Positions 42,507 to 51,273 of a DNA stretch of 54,430 nt are shown here, in pieces. The stretch's first letter is position 1. Each line of letters begins with the position of its first letter. The notes under the pieces were generated by a model. The model ran no database searches and was not told where the DNA came from. It was given only the letters and a program-made list of their open reading frames with translations. Source of the DNA: Clostridia bacterium (lineage in GTDB: Bacteria; Bacillota; Clostridia; Oscillospirales; Acutalibacteraceae); assembly GCA_017434985.1 (NCBI GenBank), contig JAFSFY010000031.1, forward strand, positions 1-54,430, given 5' to 3'. The position numbers were made by a program, and so were the translations under genes.

Positions 42507-44699
42507 TCAGCGATCGTCGCGGCGGTTATCGCGGCGGCGGAAGCCACCTTGACGAGGCGCGGGACGGGCGGCGGGTTCATCACTGCCCTCTTCGGGGGTG
42601 AGGCCGTCCATTTGCATCAGCGCATCGCGGCGGGAGAGGTTGATGCGGCCTTGCTCGTCAATTTCGACGACCTTGACGATGATCTCGTCACCGACCGACA
42701 CAACGTCTTCCACACGCTCCACGCGTTTCATATCGAGTTTGCTGATGTGCACCAAGCCCTCTTTACCGGGCGCGATCTCCACAAACGCGCCGAAGGTCAT
42801 CAGGCGGGTGACCTTGCCTTTGTAGATGGAGCCGATCTCGGGGTCTTTGGCGATGGTTTCGATCACCGCGAGCGCGCGTTTCGCGTTTTCGGTGTTCACG
42901 GCGGCGATGAAGATGGTACCGTCTTCTTCCACCGTCACGTCACAGCAGAAGTCGGCTTGGATCTTTTGGATCACCGAGCCGCCTTTACCGATGACTTCGC
43001 GGATCTTGTCCACGTCGATCTTGGTGGTGAGCATCTTGGGCGCGTAGGGAGAGAGTTCCTCACGCGGCGCGGGGATGGCTTTGAGCATCACTTCGTCGAG
43101 AATCTTCACGCGCGCGGCATAGGTCTTTTCGAGCGCCTCTTTGATGATGGCGGGGGTCAAACCGTGCACTTTGAGGTCCATTTGGATGGCGGTGATACCT
43201 TTGTGAGTACCGCCCACTTTGAAGTCCATATCGCCGAAGAAGTCTTCCAGACCTTGGATGTCCACCATGGTCATAAAGCGGTCGCCCTCGGTGATAAGTC
43301 CGCAGGAAATACCCGCAACCGGCGCCTTGATCGGCACACCGGCGGCCATCAATGCCAGGGTGGAACCGCAGATGGACGCTTGCGAGGTGGAACCGTTGGA
43401 AGAGAGCACTTCGGACACAAGACGCATGGTGTAGGGGAACTCCTCTTTGGAGGGGAGCACCGGCACCAACGCGCGTTCCGCCAAAGCACCGTGACCGATC
43501 TCACGACGGCCGGGACCGCGGGAGGGTTTGGTCTCGCCCACCGAGTAGGAGGGGAAGTTATAGTGGTGCATATAGCGTTTTTCGGTTTCGTCATCCAACC
43601 CGTCGAGCAACTGCGCGTCGTCCGCCGAGCCGAGGGTCACGGTGGTGAGCACCTGCGTTTGACCGCGGGTGAACATACCGGAACCGTGCACGCGGGGAAG
43701 CAGATCCACTTCCGCCGCCAAGGGGCGCATATCGTTGATACCGCGGCCGTCCACACGTTTGCCGTCATCGAGCAACCAGCGGCGCACCACGTATTTTTGC
43801 AGTTTGTAGAGGCACTCATCGATCTTGGCGATGAGTTCGGGGTACACTTCGTCGAATTTCTCGTGCACCTTGTCGTATACGGGACGCAGTCTCTCGTCAC
43901 GGACGAGTTTGTCGTCGGTATCGAGGGCGAAGCGCACATCTTCGATGGCGAACTCTTTGATCGCTTCGAACATCTCCGGATCGGGATCGTTGGACTCGAA
44001 CGCAAACTTGGGTTTGCCGATCTCGGCTTGGATGCCTTTGATGAATTCCACGATCTGTTGGTTGGCCTCGTGACCTTTCATGATACCCTCAAACATGGTA
44101 TCGTTGTCGATCTCGTTGGCGCCCGCTTCGATCATGGCGACCAAATCGGCGGTGGAAGCCACCGTCACGTGCATGTCGGAGCGTTTTTCTTGTTCCGCAG
44201 TGGGGTTGATGACGTACTCGCCGTCCACCAAACCGACCACAACACCCGAAATCGGGCCGTCCCACGGGATATCCGAAATGGAGATGGCGATGGACGCACC
44301 GATCATCGCGGTGGTCTCGGGCGGGCAATCGGGGTCAACCGACATCACGGTACACACGATGGACACGTCGTTGCGCATATCCTTGGGGAACAAGGGGCGG
44401 ATGGGACGGTCGATCACGCGGGAGGTGAGGATCGCCTTTTCGGTGGGGCGACCTTCACGGCGTTGGAAGGAGCCGGGGATGTGACCCACGGCGTACAATT
44501 TCTCTTCATAGTCCACCGACAGGGGGAAGAAATCCACACCGTCGCGCGGTTTGGCAGACGCCGTCACGTTGCAGAGAATGCTGGTATCGCCGTAGCGCAC
44601 CATGCAGGAACCGCCGGACAACTGTGCCATTTTACCGGTTTCCACTTTGAGGGGACGACCGGCAAGGGTGGTTTCGAATACACGATAGTTTTCAAACAT
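42507..44699 (-). CDS. pnp: Polynucleotide phosphorylase
   Basis: This 730-residue 3'-5' exoribonuclease degrades RNA with phosphate. Two RNase PH domains (ETGKMAQLSGGSCMVRYGDT near residue 20, FTRGQTQVLTTVTLGSAD near 344) flank a helical domain, then a KH domain (VIGKGGSVIQKI) and an S1 domain (YKGKVTRLMTFGAFVEI). The tail is rich in Arg and Asp. It follows rpsO on the same strand, the widely conserved rpsO-pnp order. The RBS is CGGAGGTATT. Confidence 0.97.
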   Translation of the reverse strand: MFENYRVFETTLAGRPLKVETGKMAQLSGGSCMVRYGDTSILCNVTASAKPRDGVDFFPLSVDYEEKLYAVGHIPGSFQRREGRPTEKAILTSRVIDRPIRPLFPKDMRNDVSIVCTVMSVDPDCPPETTAMIGASIAISISDIPWDGPISGVVVGLVDGEYVINPTAEQEKRSDMHVTVASTADLVAMIEAGANEIDNDTMFEGIMKGHEANQQIVEFIKGIQAEIGKPKFAFESNDPDPEMFEAIKEFAIEDVRFALDTDDKLVRDERLRPVYDKVHEKFDEVYPELIAKIDECLYKLQKYVVRRWLLDDGKRVDGRGINDMRPLAAEVDLLPRVHGSGMFTRGQTQVLTTVTLGSADDAQLLDGLDDETEKRYMHHYNFPSYSVGETKPSRGPGRREIGHGALAERALVPVLPSKEEFPYTMRLVSEVLSSNGSTSQASICGSTLALMAAGVPIKAPVAGISCGLITEGDRFMTMVDIQGLEDFFGDMDFKVGGTHKGITAIQMDLKVHGLTPAIIKEALEKTYAARVKILDEVMLKAIPAPREELSPYAPKMLTTKIDVDKIREVIGKGGSVIQKIQADFCCDVTVEEDGTIFIAAVNTENAKRALAVIETIAKDPEIGSIYKGKVTRLMTFGAFVEIAPGKEGLVHISKLDMKRVERVEDVVSVGDEIIVKVVEIDEQGRINLSRRDALMQMDGLTPEEGSDEPAARPAPRQGGFRRRDNRRDDR

Positions 44700-44751
44700 C
44701 TTGCAAATACCTCCGTTAATTTTTTGTTATTTCCAAACGGGGCTGCCCGAG

Positions 44752-44803
44752 TTTTTAGCAAGGAAACCAATGCTCCGCAAAGCACTCGTTTCGCTGCTAA
44801 AAA
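44752..44803 (-). promoter_or_regulatory. Structured pnp leader hairpin
   Basis: TTTTTAGCA pairs with TGCTAAAAA, and GGAAAC/GTTTC and GCT/AGC pair within it. Outer bases (CGGGGCT, AGCCCG) can extend it. The hairpin lies in the 187-base rpsO-pnp gap. In other bacteria a pnp leader hairpin is cut by RNase III and mediates autoregulation; this one could act alike. A dispersed repeat is an alternative reading. Confidence 0.5.
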
Positions 44804-44846
44804 AGCCCGTGGAAACCCCGAATTTCGGCGTGTTAAAAAGCAGGTT

Positions 44847-44874
44847 GAGGCAGGTAAGTGACCTTACCTGCCTC
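44847..44874 (-). terminator. Hairpin after rpsO, likely partial terminator
   Basis: A perfect 12-base-pair stem (GAGGCAGGTAAG/CTTACCTGCCTC). On the minus strand the T-run begins only about six bases later, so some read-through into pnp is expected. Confidence 0.55.
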
Positions 44875-44886
44875 GTTTTGTGCTGT

Positions 44887-45150
44887 TTACTTACGAAGAC
44901 CCAACTTCTCGATGATGGCGCGGTAACGGTTGATGTCTTTCTTTTGCAGGTAACCGAGGAGGTTACGGCGATGACCAACCATTTTGAGAAGACCGCGACG
45001 GGAGTGGTGGTCTTTCTTGTGCTCTTTCAAGTGCTCGGTAAGATCGTTGATGCGCTTGGTAAGCACCGCGATCTGCACTTCGGGAGAACCGGTGTCACCC
45101 TCGTGGATCGCATACTGTTTCATAATTTCGGTTTTTTCGTTTGCCAACAT
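44887..45150 (-). CDS. rpsO: 30S ribosomal protein S15
   Basis: This 87-residue protein binds 16S r[23 protein letters not shown] and [20 protein letters not shown] are diagnostic. ATG 45150 follows AAGAGGTG. An upstream in-frame ATG lies in the leader and has no support. A leader of about 110 bases with strong pairing precedes it. Confidence 0.97.
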   Translation of the reverse strand: MLANEKTEIMKQYAIHEGDTGSPEVQIAVLTKRINDLTEHLKEHKKDHHSRRGLLKMVGHRRNLLGYLQKKDINRYRAIIEKLGLRK

Positions 45151-45262
45151 AGCAATACACCTCTTTTTTAATATTGACCGCAAGCCCAGATAAGGGAAAC
45201 GGTGTATCCCCGCGTGGGGCATCCTCCGCAAACCGGGCAAAGGTCTCGCGTTTCGCACGCGG
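45151..45262 (-). promoter_or_regulatory. Structured rpsO leader RNA
   Basis: The transcribed leader (minus strand) contains stems such as GCCCCACGCGGGG and CGCGTGCGAAACGCG, ending before the RBS. S15 represses its own synthesis through leader structures in several bacteria, so the same is possible. I could not match a known class. Confidence 0.45.
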
Positions 45263-45267
45263 AGTTT

Positions 45268-45296
45268 ATTATAGCACACCGATTCCCAAATGTAAA
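45268..45296 (-). promoter_or_regulatory. Promoter of rpsO-pnp
   Basis: On the minus strand TTTACA (45296-45291), 17 bases, TATAAT (45273-45268). Confidence 0.78.
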
Positions 45297-45363
45297 GAAA
45301 AATTTTTTATTTTTCTATTTTTATACTTTTGGCCGAAATTCACGCAAAATTCACACTTTGTAC

Positions 45364-45392
45364 TTGAAAAAGTGACAAATTACGGATATAAT
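45364..45392 (+). promoter_or_regulatory. Promoter of pckG
   Basis: TTGAAA at 45364-45369 and TATAAT at 45387-45392, 17-base spacer, about 70 bases before the start. An AAGATT…AATCTT inverted repeat lies in the leader (about 45403-45428). Confidence 0.78.
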
Positions 45393-45462
45393 GATAAACA
45401 GAGAAGATTGGGACTTTTTTGAATCTTCGTAAAATAAGGCCCCGTGAAAGGAGTTTTCAGTT

Positions 45463-47238
45463 ATGAAAAATGCGTTGACCAAAAACCCCTCGGTCCTTGC
45501 CTGGATCGAAGAGAAAGTGGCCCTCACCAACCCCGACCGCATTATGTGGATCGACGGTTCGGAGGAGCAACTTGAAGAACTGCGTGCCGAAGGCTGCGCG
45601 ACCGGCGAACTCAAAAAGCTCAATGAGGAAAAATTGCCCGGCTGCTACCTGCACCTCTCCGCCCTCAACGACGTGGCGCGTGTGGAAGGCCGCACCTTCA
45701 TCTGCTCCGAAAAAGAGGAAGACGCCGGCCCCACCAACCACTGGATGGCGCCCGACAAAGCGTATGAATTGCTGTACGACATCGCGAAAGACGCCTACAA
45801 AGGCCGCACGATGTACATTATCCCCTATTCGATGGGCCCCGTGGGTTCTCCCTTTGCCAAATACGGCATCGAGTTGACCGACTCCATCTACGTGGTCATC
45901 AGCATGGCCATCATGACCCGTATGGGCAAAGACGTGTACGACGCGCTCGGCGACAGCAACGACTGGATCCGCGGTCTGCACTGCAAATGTGACATTGACG
46001 AAGAGAAACGTTACATCTGCCACTTCCCGCAAGACAACACCATCATTTCGGTCAACTCCGGTTACGGTGGCAACGTGTTGCTCGGTAAAAAATGCTTTGC
46101 TCTGCGTATCGCCTCCAACCTCGGCCGTCAAGAAGGCTGGCTTGCCGAGCATATGCTCATCCTCGGTATCGAGCGTCCCGACGGCAGCATCACCTACATT
46201 GCCGCCGCGTTCCCCTCGGCTTGCGGTAAAACCAACCTCGCCATGCTCATTCCGCCCGAAGTGTATCAACAAAAGGGCTACAAAGTATGGTGCGTGGGTG
46301 ACGATATTGCCTGGATGCGCATCGGTGCCGACGGTCGTTTGTGGGCGTGCAACCCCGAAAACGGGTTCTTCGGCGTGGCGCCCGGCACCAATATGAAATC
46401 CAACCCCAACGCGCTCATCTCCACCCTCAAAAACTCCATCTTCACCAACGTGGTTCTCAACGAGGACGACAACACCGTGTGGTGGGAGAGCATGGACAAA
46501 AACCCGCCCAAAAATGCGCGCAACTGGAAAGGCGAAAAATGGGATTGCACCGACGGCAGCAAGGGTGCTCACCCCAACTCCCGTTTCACCGCCCCCGCGA
46601 AAAACTGCCCCTGCATTTCGTCGGAATTTGATTCTCCCGCCGGTGTGCCGATCTCCGCGATCGTGTTCGGCGGCCGCCGCGCCAAGACCGCGCCGCTCGT
46701 GTATCAGTCCCGCGACTGGAATCACGGCGTGTTCGTAGGCTCCATCATGGCTTCGGAGACCACCGCTGCCGCGACCGGTGCGGTGGGTGTCGTCCGTCGT
46801 GACCCGATGGCGATGTTGCCGTTCTGCGGCTATCATATGGCCGACTATTGGGCGCACTGGATCGAAATGGGCAAGAAACTCGGCGACAAAGCGCCGCGCA
46901 TCTTCAACGTCAACTGGTTCCGTACCGACGATGAAGGTCACTTCATTTGGCCCGGCTTCGGTGACAACCTGCGCGTGCTCGACTGGATCATGCGCCGCTG
47001 CGAAGGCACCGTGGATGCCCAAACCACCGCGATCGGTTACGTGCCGTTTGCTGAGGACATCAACCTTGACGGTCTTACCGATTTCGACATTGATGCTCTC
47101 AAAGGCATCCTCGAAGTAGACAAAGACCTCTGGGCGGCCGAGACCGACGGGATCGACGAGTTCTACGCCAAGTTCGGCGGCAAACTCCCCGAGACCCTCA
47201 AAGCGGAACTCGCCACCCTCAAAGCAAACCTCAAATAA
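45463..47238 (+). CDS. pckG: Phosphoenolpyruvate carboxykinase (GTP)
   Basis: This 591-residue enzyme interconverts oxaloacetate and PEP with GTP/GDP. The GTP-type signature loop FPSACGKTN is at residues 250-258, with VGDDIAWMRIG shortly after and NPENGFFGVAPGT near 300. In anaerobes of this kind it often runs toward oxaloacetate, feeding succinate or propionate formation, and so could supply a sodium-pumping decarboxylase cycle. RBS GAAAGGAG; single-gene unit with a terminator at 47249. Confidence 0.97.
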   Translation: MKNALTKNPSVLAWIEEKVALTNPDRIMWIDGSEEQLEELRAEGCATGELKKLNEEKLPGCYLHLSALNDVARVEGRTFICSEKEEDAGPTNHWMAPDKAYELLYDIAKDAYKGRTMYIIPYSMGPVGSPFAKYGIELTDSIYVVISMAIMTRMGKDVYDALGDSNDWIRGLHCKCDIDEEKRYICHFPQDNTIISVNSGYGGNVLLGKKCFALRIASNLGRQEGWLAEHMLILGIERPDGSITYIAAAFPSACGKTNLAMLIPPEVYQQKGYKVWCVGDDIAWMRIGADGRLWACNPENGFFGVAPGTNMKSNPNALISTLKNSIFTNVVLNEDDNTVWWESMDKNPPKNARNWKGEKWDCTDGSKGAHPNSRFTAPAKNCPCISSEFDSPAGVPISAIVFGGRRAKTAPLVYQSRDWNHGVFVGSIMASETTAAATGAVGVVRRDPMAMLPFCGYHMADYWAHWIEMGKKLGDKAPRIFNVNWFRTDDEGHFIWPGFGDNLRVLDWIMRRCEGTVDAQTTAIGYVPFAEDINLDGLTDFDIDALKGILEVDKDLWAAETDGIDEFYAKFGGKLPETLKAELATLKANLK

Positions 47239-47248
47239 AGATCCCAAC

Positions 47249-47294
47249 AACCGACACCCCGCTGATCTTCAGCGGGGTGTCGGTTCTTGTTTTG
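47249..47294 (+). terminator. Terminator of pckG
   Basis: AACCGACACCCCGCTGA/TCAGCGGGGTGTCGGTT, 17 base pairs with a 3-base loop, followed by CTTGTTTTG. Confidence 0.92.
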
Positions 47295-47302
47295 TAAACG
47301 AA

Positions 47303-47340
47303 AATCGCCTCTGCCGAGTGGGCAGAGGCGGTCTCTTTTT
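47303..47340 (-). terminator. Terminator of the polymerase-like gene
   Basis: CGCCTCTGCC/GGCAGAGGCG with a 5-base loop; the AAAAT before it becomes ATTTT on the minus strand. Confidence 0.83.
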
Positions 47341-47344
47341 GCGA

Positions 47345-48859
47345 TTATTCTTGCGGTTTGAGTTCTTTCACCATAAACCCGAGCAGCAACCAGAACAGCA
47401 TCGAGGTGCTGGTGCATTTAAAGAATACGTCGGAATCGAAGAAGGTGGCAACGAGAATGAGGATCAACATCGTCAGCAATGCCACAAAACTCGGCGACAG
47501 CGGTTGTTTGCCGCACACCTTTTTGATAACGCGCACCGCGATCAACACCAAAAAGAAGCCGAATACCAGCACGCACACCACCCCACCCGACACGAACACC
47601 GACAGATACCCGTTATGCGTATCGTAGATCAAGTTTTGTTCGTACATATTGGGGTATTTGTCACGAATATACGTGACGATATACTTTTCGGGGTAGTTTT
47701 CGCGAATGACGTTCATATATTCGCCGGGCGAACTGCCAAACAGCAAGGTTTTAACGCTGTCAATGGTAACGGAAACGTAGTCGCCCCAAATCTTAAATCG
47801 GTTGTTGGAAATATCTACCTGCCCGTCATCGCGGTTGAGCACGATCGGCTTTGTGGTGGTCGTCGTGGGCGCTGTGGATGTGGTTGATTCCGTGGTGGGG
47901 TCGCCCTCGTCATCGGTCGAGGTCGTCGTCCCGACGGTGGTCGTGGTGGTCTGTTGCGCTTGTTGTTCCTGAACGTATACAGGGATCTTTTTCAGTTGTG
48001 TATCCGCCGTTTTCACCGCTAACAACAAACACCCGCCTGCCACTAAGGACAGGATCACTACCGTCAGATATTTCAGTCCGCCGTTTTTGATGGCAAGTAA
48101 TTGCTCCTTGAAGATCATAAAGCACGCGGCAAACACCGCAAGCGCCATGGCAACAAACACACTGCGCGTACCGCTGAGCACAATGTAGATGAAAAACAGC
48201 ACCACTTCCGTCACATACAACACTTTCAGCCACACACGTTTGGTTTTCGTCGCAAAATACAGGGCGCCGACGGCCATAACCGCCAAAAACACGCTGACAA
48301 AATGCACGCTGGTGAAAGGGCCGAACAATCGGCCTTCCAAAAACCCTTGACGGTTGATACCGCCCGTGCTGTCCACTACCAACGCGTATCCCTTTTGAAA
48401 CACGAACTGATAAAACGCAACCAACACCGCGGGAACGTACACCGCGGTAAACGCGGTATGCATCGTGCGCATAAACACGCGCGCCCCCGCAGCGGACAAG
48501 CGGCGATAAACGCCGTAGACGAGCAACATTTGCACCGCTTGCCAAATGAGGACCTTCACGTTATTGGCAAAACCCGTGCCGATGTGCACCACCGAGGAGA
48601 TACCGAGCACCGCCAGCGTGGCAATGAGCACGTAACCGTACGTCACTTTCAGGCAATGTTGTTGCGTAAAAAAGTCAATGAGCAACAAAAGCGCGCCGCC
48701 CACGGCCAGACCCGAGGAGAGAACGCTTAATCCGCTTAAATTTAAAAAGGCTTTGATCGGTGCAATCAGGTACAGCACTTGATAGCTCACAGCCGCCGCC
48801 GCGTAAAGAACCATGAGAATATCCCATCGCTTGGCCGCTTTTTCGCTCAATTTGATCAT
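47345..48859 (-). CDS. O-antigen ligase/polymerase-like membrane protein
   Basis: This 504-residue protein has about eleven helices and the Wzy_C/WaaL-like pattern: FLEGRLFGPFTSVHFVSVFLA, LSGTRSVFVAMALAVFAACF, and a large extracytoplasmic loop ending YDTHNGYLSVFVSGGVVCVL. It probably joins or polymerises lipid-linked glycans outside the membrane. The loop carries an unusual threonine/serine-rich stretch (about residues 307-340, TTTTTVGTTTS…TTTTT), like the stalks of the M56 proteins in this window. Its own promoter is at 48894-48922. No other glycan genes are adjacent. Confidence 0.83.
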   Translation of the reverse strand: MIKLSEKAAKRWDILMVLYAAAAVSYQVLYLIAPIKAFLNLSGLSVLSSGLAVGGALLLLIDFFTQQHCLKVTYGYVLIATLAVLGISSVVHIGTGFANNVKVLIWQAVQMLLVYGVYRRLSAAGARVFMRTMHTAFTAVYVPAVLVAFYQFVFQKGYALVVDSTGGINRQGFLEGRLFGPFTSVHFVSVFLAVMAVGALYFATKTKRVWLKVLYVTEVVLFFIYIVLSGTRSVFVAMALAVFAACFMIFKEQLLAIKNGGLKYLTVVILSLVAGGCLLLAVKTADTQLKKIPVYVQEQQAQQTTTTTVGTTTSTDDEGDPTTESTTSTAPTTTTTKPIVLNRDDGQVDISNNRFKIWGDYVSVTIDSVKTLLFGSSPGEYMNVIRENYPEKYIVTYIRDKYPNMYEQNLIYDTHNGYLSVFVSGGVVCVLVFGFFLVLIAVRVIKKVCGKQPLSPSFVALLTMLILILVATFFDSDVFFKCTSTSMLFWLLLGFMVKELKPQE

Positions 48860-48893
48860 AGCGTCCCTTCTTTCCTAACGTTCGTACTACTTC

Positions 48894-48922
48894 ATTATAC
48901 ACAAAAAACCAACGATTGTAAA
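48894..48922 (-). promoter_or_regulatory. Promoter of the polymerase-like gene
   Basis: On the minus strand TTTACA (48922-48917), 17 bases, TATAAT (48899-48894). Confidence 0.78.
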
Positions 48923-48927
48923 GGAGA

Positions 48928-49962
48928 TTATTCGAAAATGCGCCCGCCGCCGAGCACGGTATCGCCCTGATAAAACACCACCGCTTGTCCGGGGGTGACG
49001 GCGCGTTGGGGATTGTCAAATTCGACCCGCACGATGCCGTTTTCGGGCGGATACACCGTCGCGTCGGCTTCCACCTGCTTGTAACGGGTGCGCACCTGCA
49101 CACGGGTCGGTTCGGTGAGGGTCTCCACCGCGATCCAGTTGACCTCGTCGGCGGTCAGTGCGGTGGTAAACAGATCTTCCGACCGCCCGAGGGTGACGGT
49201 GCCGTCAGCGGCGTTTTTGGATACCACGAACCGCGGTTCGCCAAACGCCACCCCAAGCCCTTTGCGTTGCCCGATGGTGTAGGCGGGCACCCCGCGGTGG
49301 GTGCCGAGGCGGTTGCCGTCTTTGTCCACGTAGTCCCCCTCTTTTAGCATGACCCCGAGTTCACGGGTCAGCACCCCGACATAATCACCGTCCGGCACGA
49401 AACAGATGTCCTGACTGTCCTTTTTTTGCGCAGTGGCCAGTCCCGCTTGCTCCGCGAGGGTGCGCAGTTCGGGTTTGCTACGGTCACACAGCGGAAACAC
49501 CGCGTGCGCCAACTGGTGTTGCGTGAGCGAATACAGCACGTAACTTTGATCTTTGGCGGGGTCGGTCGCCTTTTTGAGCAAAAACCGCCCGTTTTCCTGC
49601 TCGATGCGGGCGTAATGCCCCGTGGCGATGGCATCCCACCCGTGTGCAAGCGCATAGTCGAGCATCTGCCCAAACTTGATGTGGCGGTTACACTCGATGC
49701 ACGGGTTGGGGGTGAGCCCCCTCTCGTACGCATCGGCAAACGGGCGTTTGACGAACGTCAGAAACGCGTCCCGCAGGTCGAGCGTTTCGTGCGGGATGCC
49801 GAGTTGATCGGCCACACGGCGCGCGTCGGCCGCCGCGGCGAGGGCTGCGTCCCCGTCGTTTAACACCAGTGTCAGACCACCCACTTCGTGTCCTTGTTGT
49901 TTCAGCAACAACGCGGCCGCGGTGCTGTCCACACCGCCGCTCATGCCCACCAAGATCCGCAT
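48928..49962 (-). CDS. mnmA: tRNA-specific 2-thiouridylase
   Basis: This 344-residue enzyme thiolates U34 of tRNA-Lys, -Glu and -Gln. The PP-loop GMSGGVDSTAAALL is at residues 6-19, the first catalytic Cys is in TPNPCIECNRHIKF, and the second is in DSQDICFVPDGDY. ATG 49962 follows GAGAGGTGAG; an upstream in-frame ATG would add 22 residues with no RBS. The C-terminal beta-barrel domain is complete. Confidence 0.96.
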   Translation of the reverse strand: MRILVGMSGGVDSTAAALLLKQQGHEVGGLTLVLNDGDAALAAAADARRVADQLGIPHETLDLRDAFLTFVKRPFADAYERGLTPNPCIECNRHIKFGQMLDYALAHGWDAIATGHYARIEQENGRFLLKKATDPAKDQSYVLYSLTQHQLAHAVFPLCDRSKPELRTLAEQAGLATAQKKDSQDICFVPDGDYVGVLTRELGVMLKEGDYVDKDGNRLGTHRGVPAYTIGQRKGLGVAFGEPRFVVSKNAADGTVTLGRSEDLFTTALTADEVNWIAVETLTEPTRVQVRTRYKQVEADATVYPPENGIVRVEFDNPQRAVTPGQAVVFYQGDTVLGGGRIFE

Positions 49963-49991
49963 ACGCTCACCTCTCTTCTCATAATAAGGAT

Positions 49992-50021
49992 AGTATAGCA
50001 CACAACCGCCTGCGGTTGCAA
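49992..50021 (-). promoter_or_regulatory. Promoter of mnmA
   Basis: On the minus strand TTGCAA (50021-50016), 18 bases, TATACT (49997-49992). A palindrome (CAACCGC/GCGGTTG, 50003-50018) lies in the spacer. Confidence 0.65.
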
Positions 50022-50025
50022 CAGA

Positions 50026-50056
50026 CAAAAAACGGCTTCCTCACGGAAGCCGTTTT
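50026..50056 (-). terminator. Terminator of ychF
   Basis: AAAACGGCTTCC/GGAAGCCGTTTT, 12 base pairs with a 4-base loop and A/T flanks. Confidence 0.92.
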
Positions 50057-50058
50057 CT

Positions 50059-51156
50059 TTACACGTTAAAGCGGAACAAAATGACGTCGCCGTCTTGCAC
50101 CACGTACTCTTTGCCCTCCGAACGGACGAGGCCTTTTTCTTTGGCGGCGGTCATCGACCCGCACGCCATCAGATCGTCGTATGCCACCACTTCGGCGCGG
50201 ATGAATCCGCGTTCAAAGTCGGTGTGGATCTTGCCCGCCGCGCCGGGGGCTTTGGTCCCGCGGGTGATGGTCCACGCGCGGGACTCGGTCGGGCCGGCGG
50301 TGAGATACGAAATCAGACCGAGCAGCGAATAACTCTTTTGAATCAGGCGGTCAAGACCCGAATGGGTAAGCCCGAGTTCCGACAAAAACAGTTCTTTTTC
50401 TTCACTGCTCATATCGGCGATATCCGCTTCCATCTGGGCGCAGATGGGCAACACTTCCGCCTTTTCGGCGGCCGCCGCGTTCACCACCGTTTGGTAGTGC
50501 GGGTTACCGTCAATGTTGCCGCCGCCGAAATCGTTTTCGCTTAAATTCGCCGCATAGATGACGGGTTTCGCGGTCAGCAAGGTCACGCTGTCGAGCATCA
50601 CCTGTTCTTCGGGGGTGCATTCCACCGAACGGGCAGGCAAACCACTCTCCAACGTTTTGTACACGCGGTTTAAGAAATCCACTTCCGCCTGCAACGATTT
50701 GTCGCCCTTGAGCGCTTTGGTGGTGCGGGACAAACGGCGCTCCACCATCTCCATATCCGAGAAAATGAGTTCGAGGTTGATGGTCTCCATATCACGGGCG
50801 GGGTCGATACTGCCCTCCACGTGAATGATGTCGTCATCCTCAAAACAACGCACCACGTGCACGATGGCATCCACCTCGCGAATGTTGGCGAGGAATTTGT
50901 TGCCGAGTCCCTCGCCGCGGCTGGCGCCTTTCACCAAACCCGCAATGTCCACAAATTCAATGACCGCGGGGGTGGTTTTGGCGGAAGAATACATCGCGGT
51001 CAGTTTATCCAGTCGCTCGTCCGGCACCGACACGACACCCACGTTGGGGTCGATGGTGCAAAACGGATAGTTGGCGCTTTGCGCGCCCGCATTGGTGATC
51101 GCGTTAAACAAGGTGGATTTTCCCACGTTGGGCAATCCCACGATACCGAGTTTCAT
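50059..51156 (-). CDS. ychF: Redox-regulated ribosome-associated ATPase YchF (Obg family)
   Basis: This 365-residue P-loop protein prefers ATP over GTP and binds ribosomes. [20 protein letters not shown] opens it, with [14 protein letters not shown] and [20 protein letters not shown] following. The C-terminal TGS-like domain ([19 protein letters not shown], ending [10 protein letters not shown]) is complete. RBS AAAGGAG is about 11 bases from the ATG. Single-gene unit. Confidence 0.97.
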   Translation of the reverse strand: MKLGIVGLPNVGKSTLFNAITNAGAQSANYPFCTIDPNVGVVSVPDERLDKLTAMYSSAKTTPAVIEFVDIAGLVKGASRGEGLGNKFLANIREVDAIVHVVRCFEDDDIIHVEGSIDPARDMETINLELIFSDMEMVERRLSRTTKALKGDKSLQAEVDFLNRVYKTLESGLPARSVECTPEEQVMLDSVTLLTAKPVIYAANLSENDFGGGNIDGNPHYQTVVNAAAAEKAEVLPICAQMEADIADMSSEEKELFLSELGLTHSGLDRLIQKSYSLLGLISYLTAGPTESRAWTITRGTKAPGAAGKIHTDFERGFIRAEVVAYDDLMACGSMTAAKEKGLVRSEGKEYVVQDGDVILFRFNV

Positions 51157-51192
51157 ACAGATCCAATCTCCTTTGAGTTCACAATCGTGGTT

Positions 51193-51221
51193 ATTATATC
51201 ACACTCGCCCCCGTTGTGCAA
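51193..51221 (-). promoter_or_regulatory. Promoter of ychF
   Basis: On the minus strand TTGCAC (51221-51216), 17 bases, TATAAT (51198-51193). Confidence 0.78.
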
Positions 51222-51236
51222 GGTGTTCTTGAACAG

Positions 51237-51269
51237 AAAAAACAAGGCTTGTGTCAAGCCTTGTTTTTT
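51237..51269 (-). terminator. Terminator of the M56 receptor gene
   Basis: AAAAAACAAGGCTTG/CAAGCCTTGTTTTTT, 15 base pairs with a 3-base loop. Confidence 0.92.
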
Positions 51270-51273
51270 TCCT

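Noticed and set aside
44727-44978. Possible 83-residue gene between pnp and rpsO on the minus strand
   Set aside because: It overlaps the rpsO 3' end and the leader hairpins, has no RBS and no recognisable domain.
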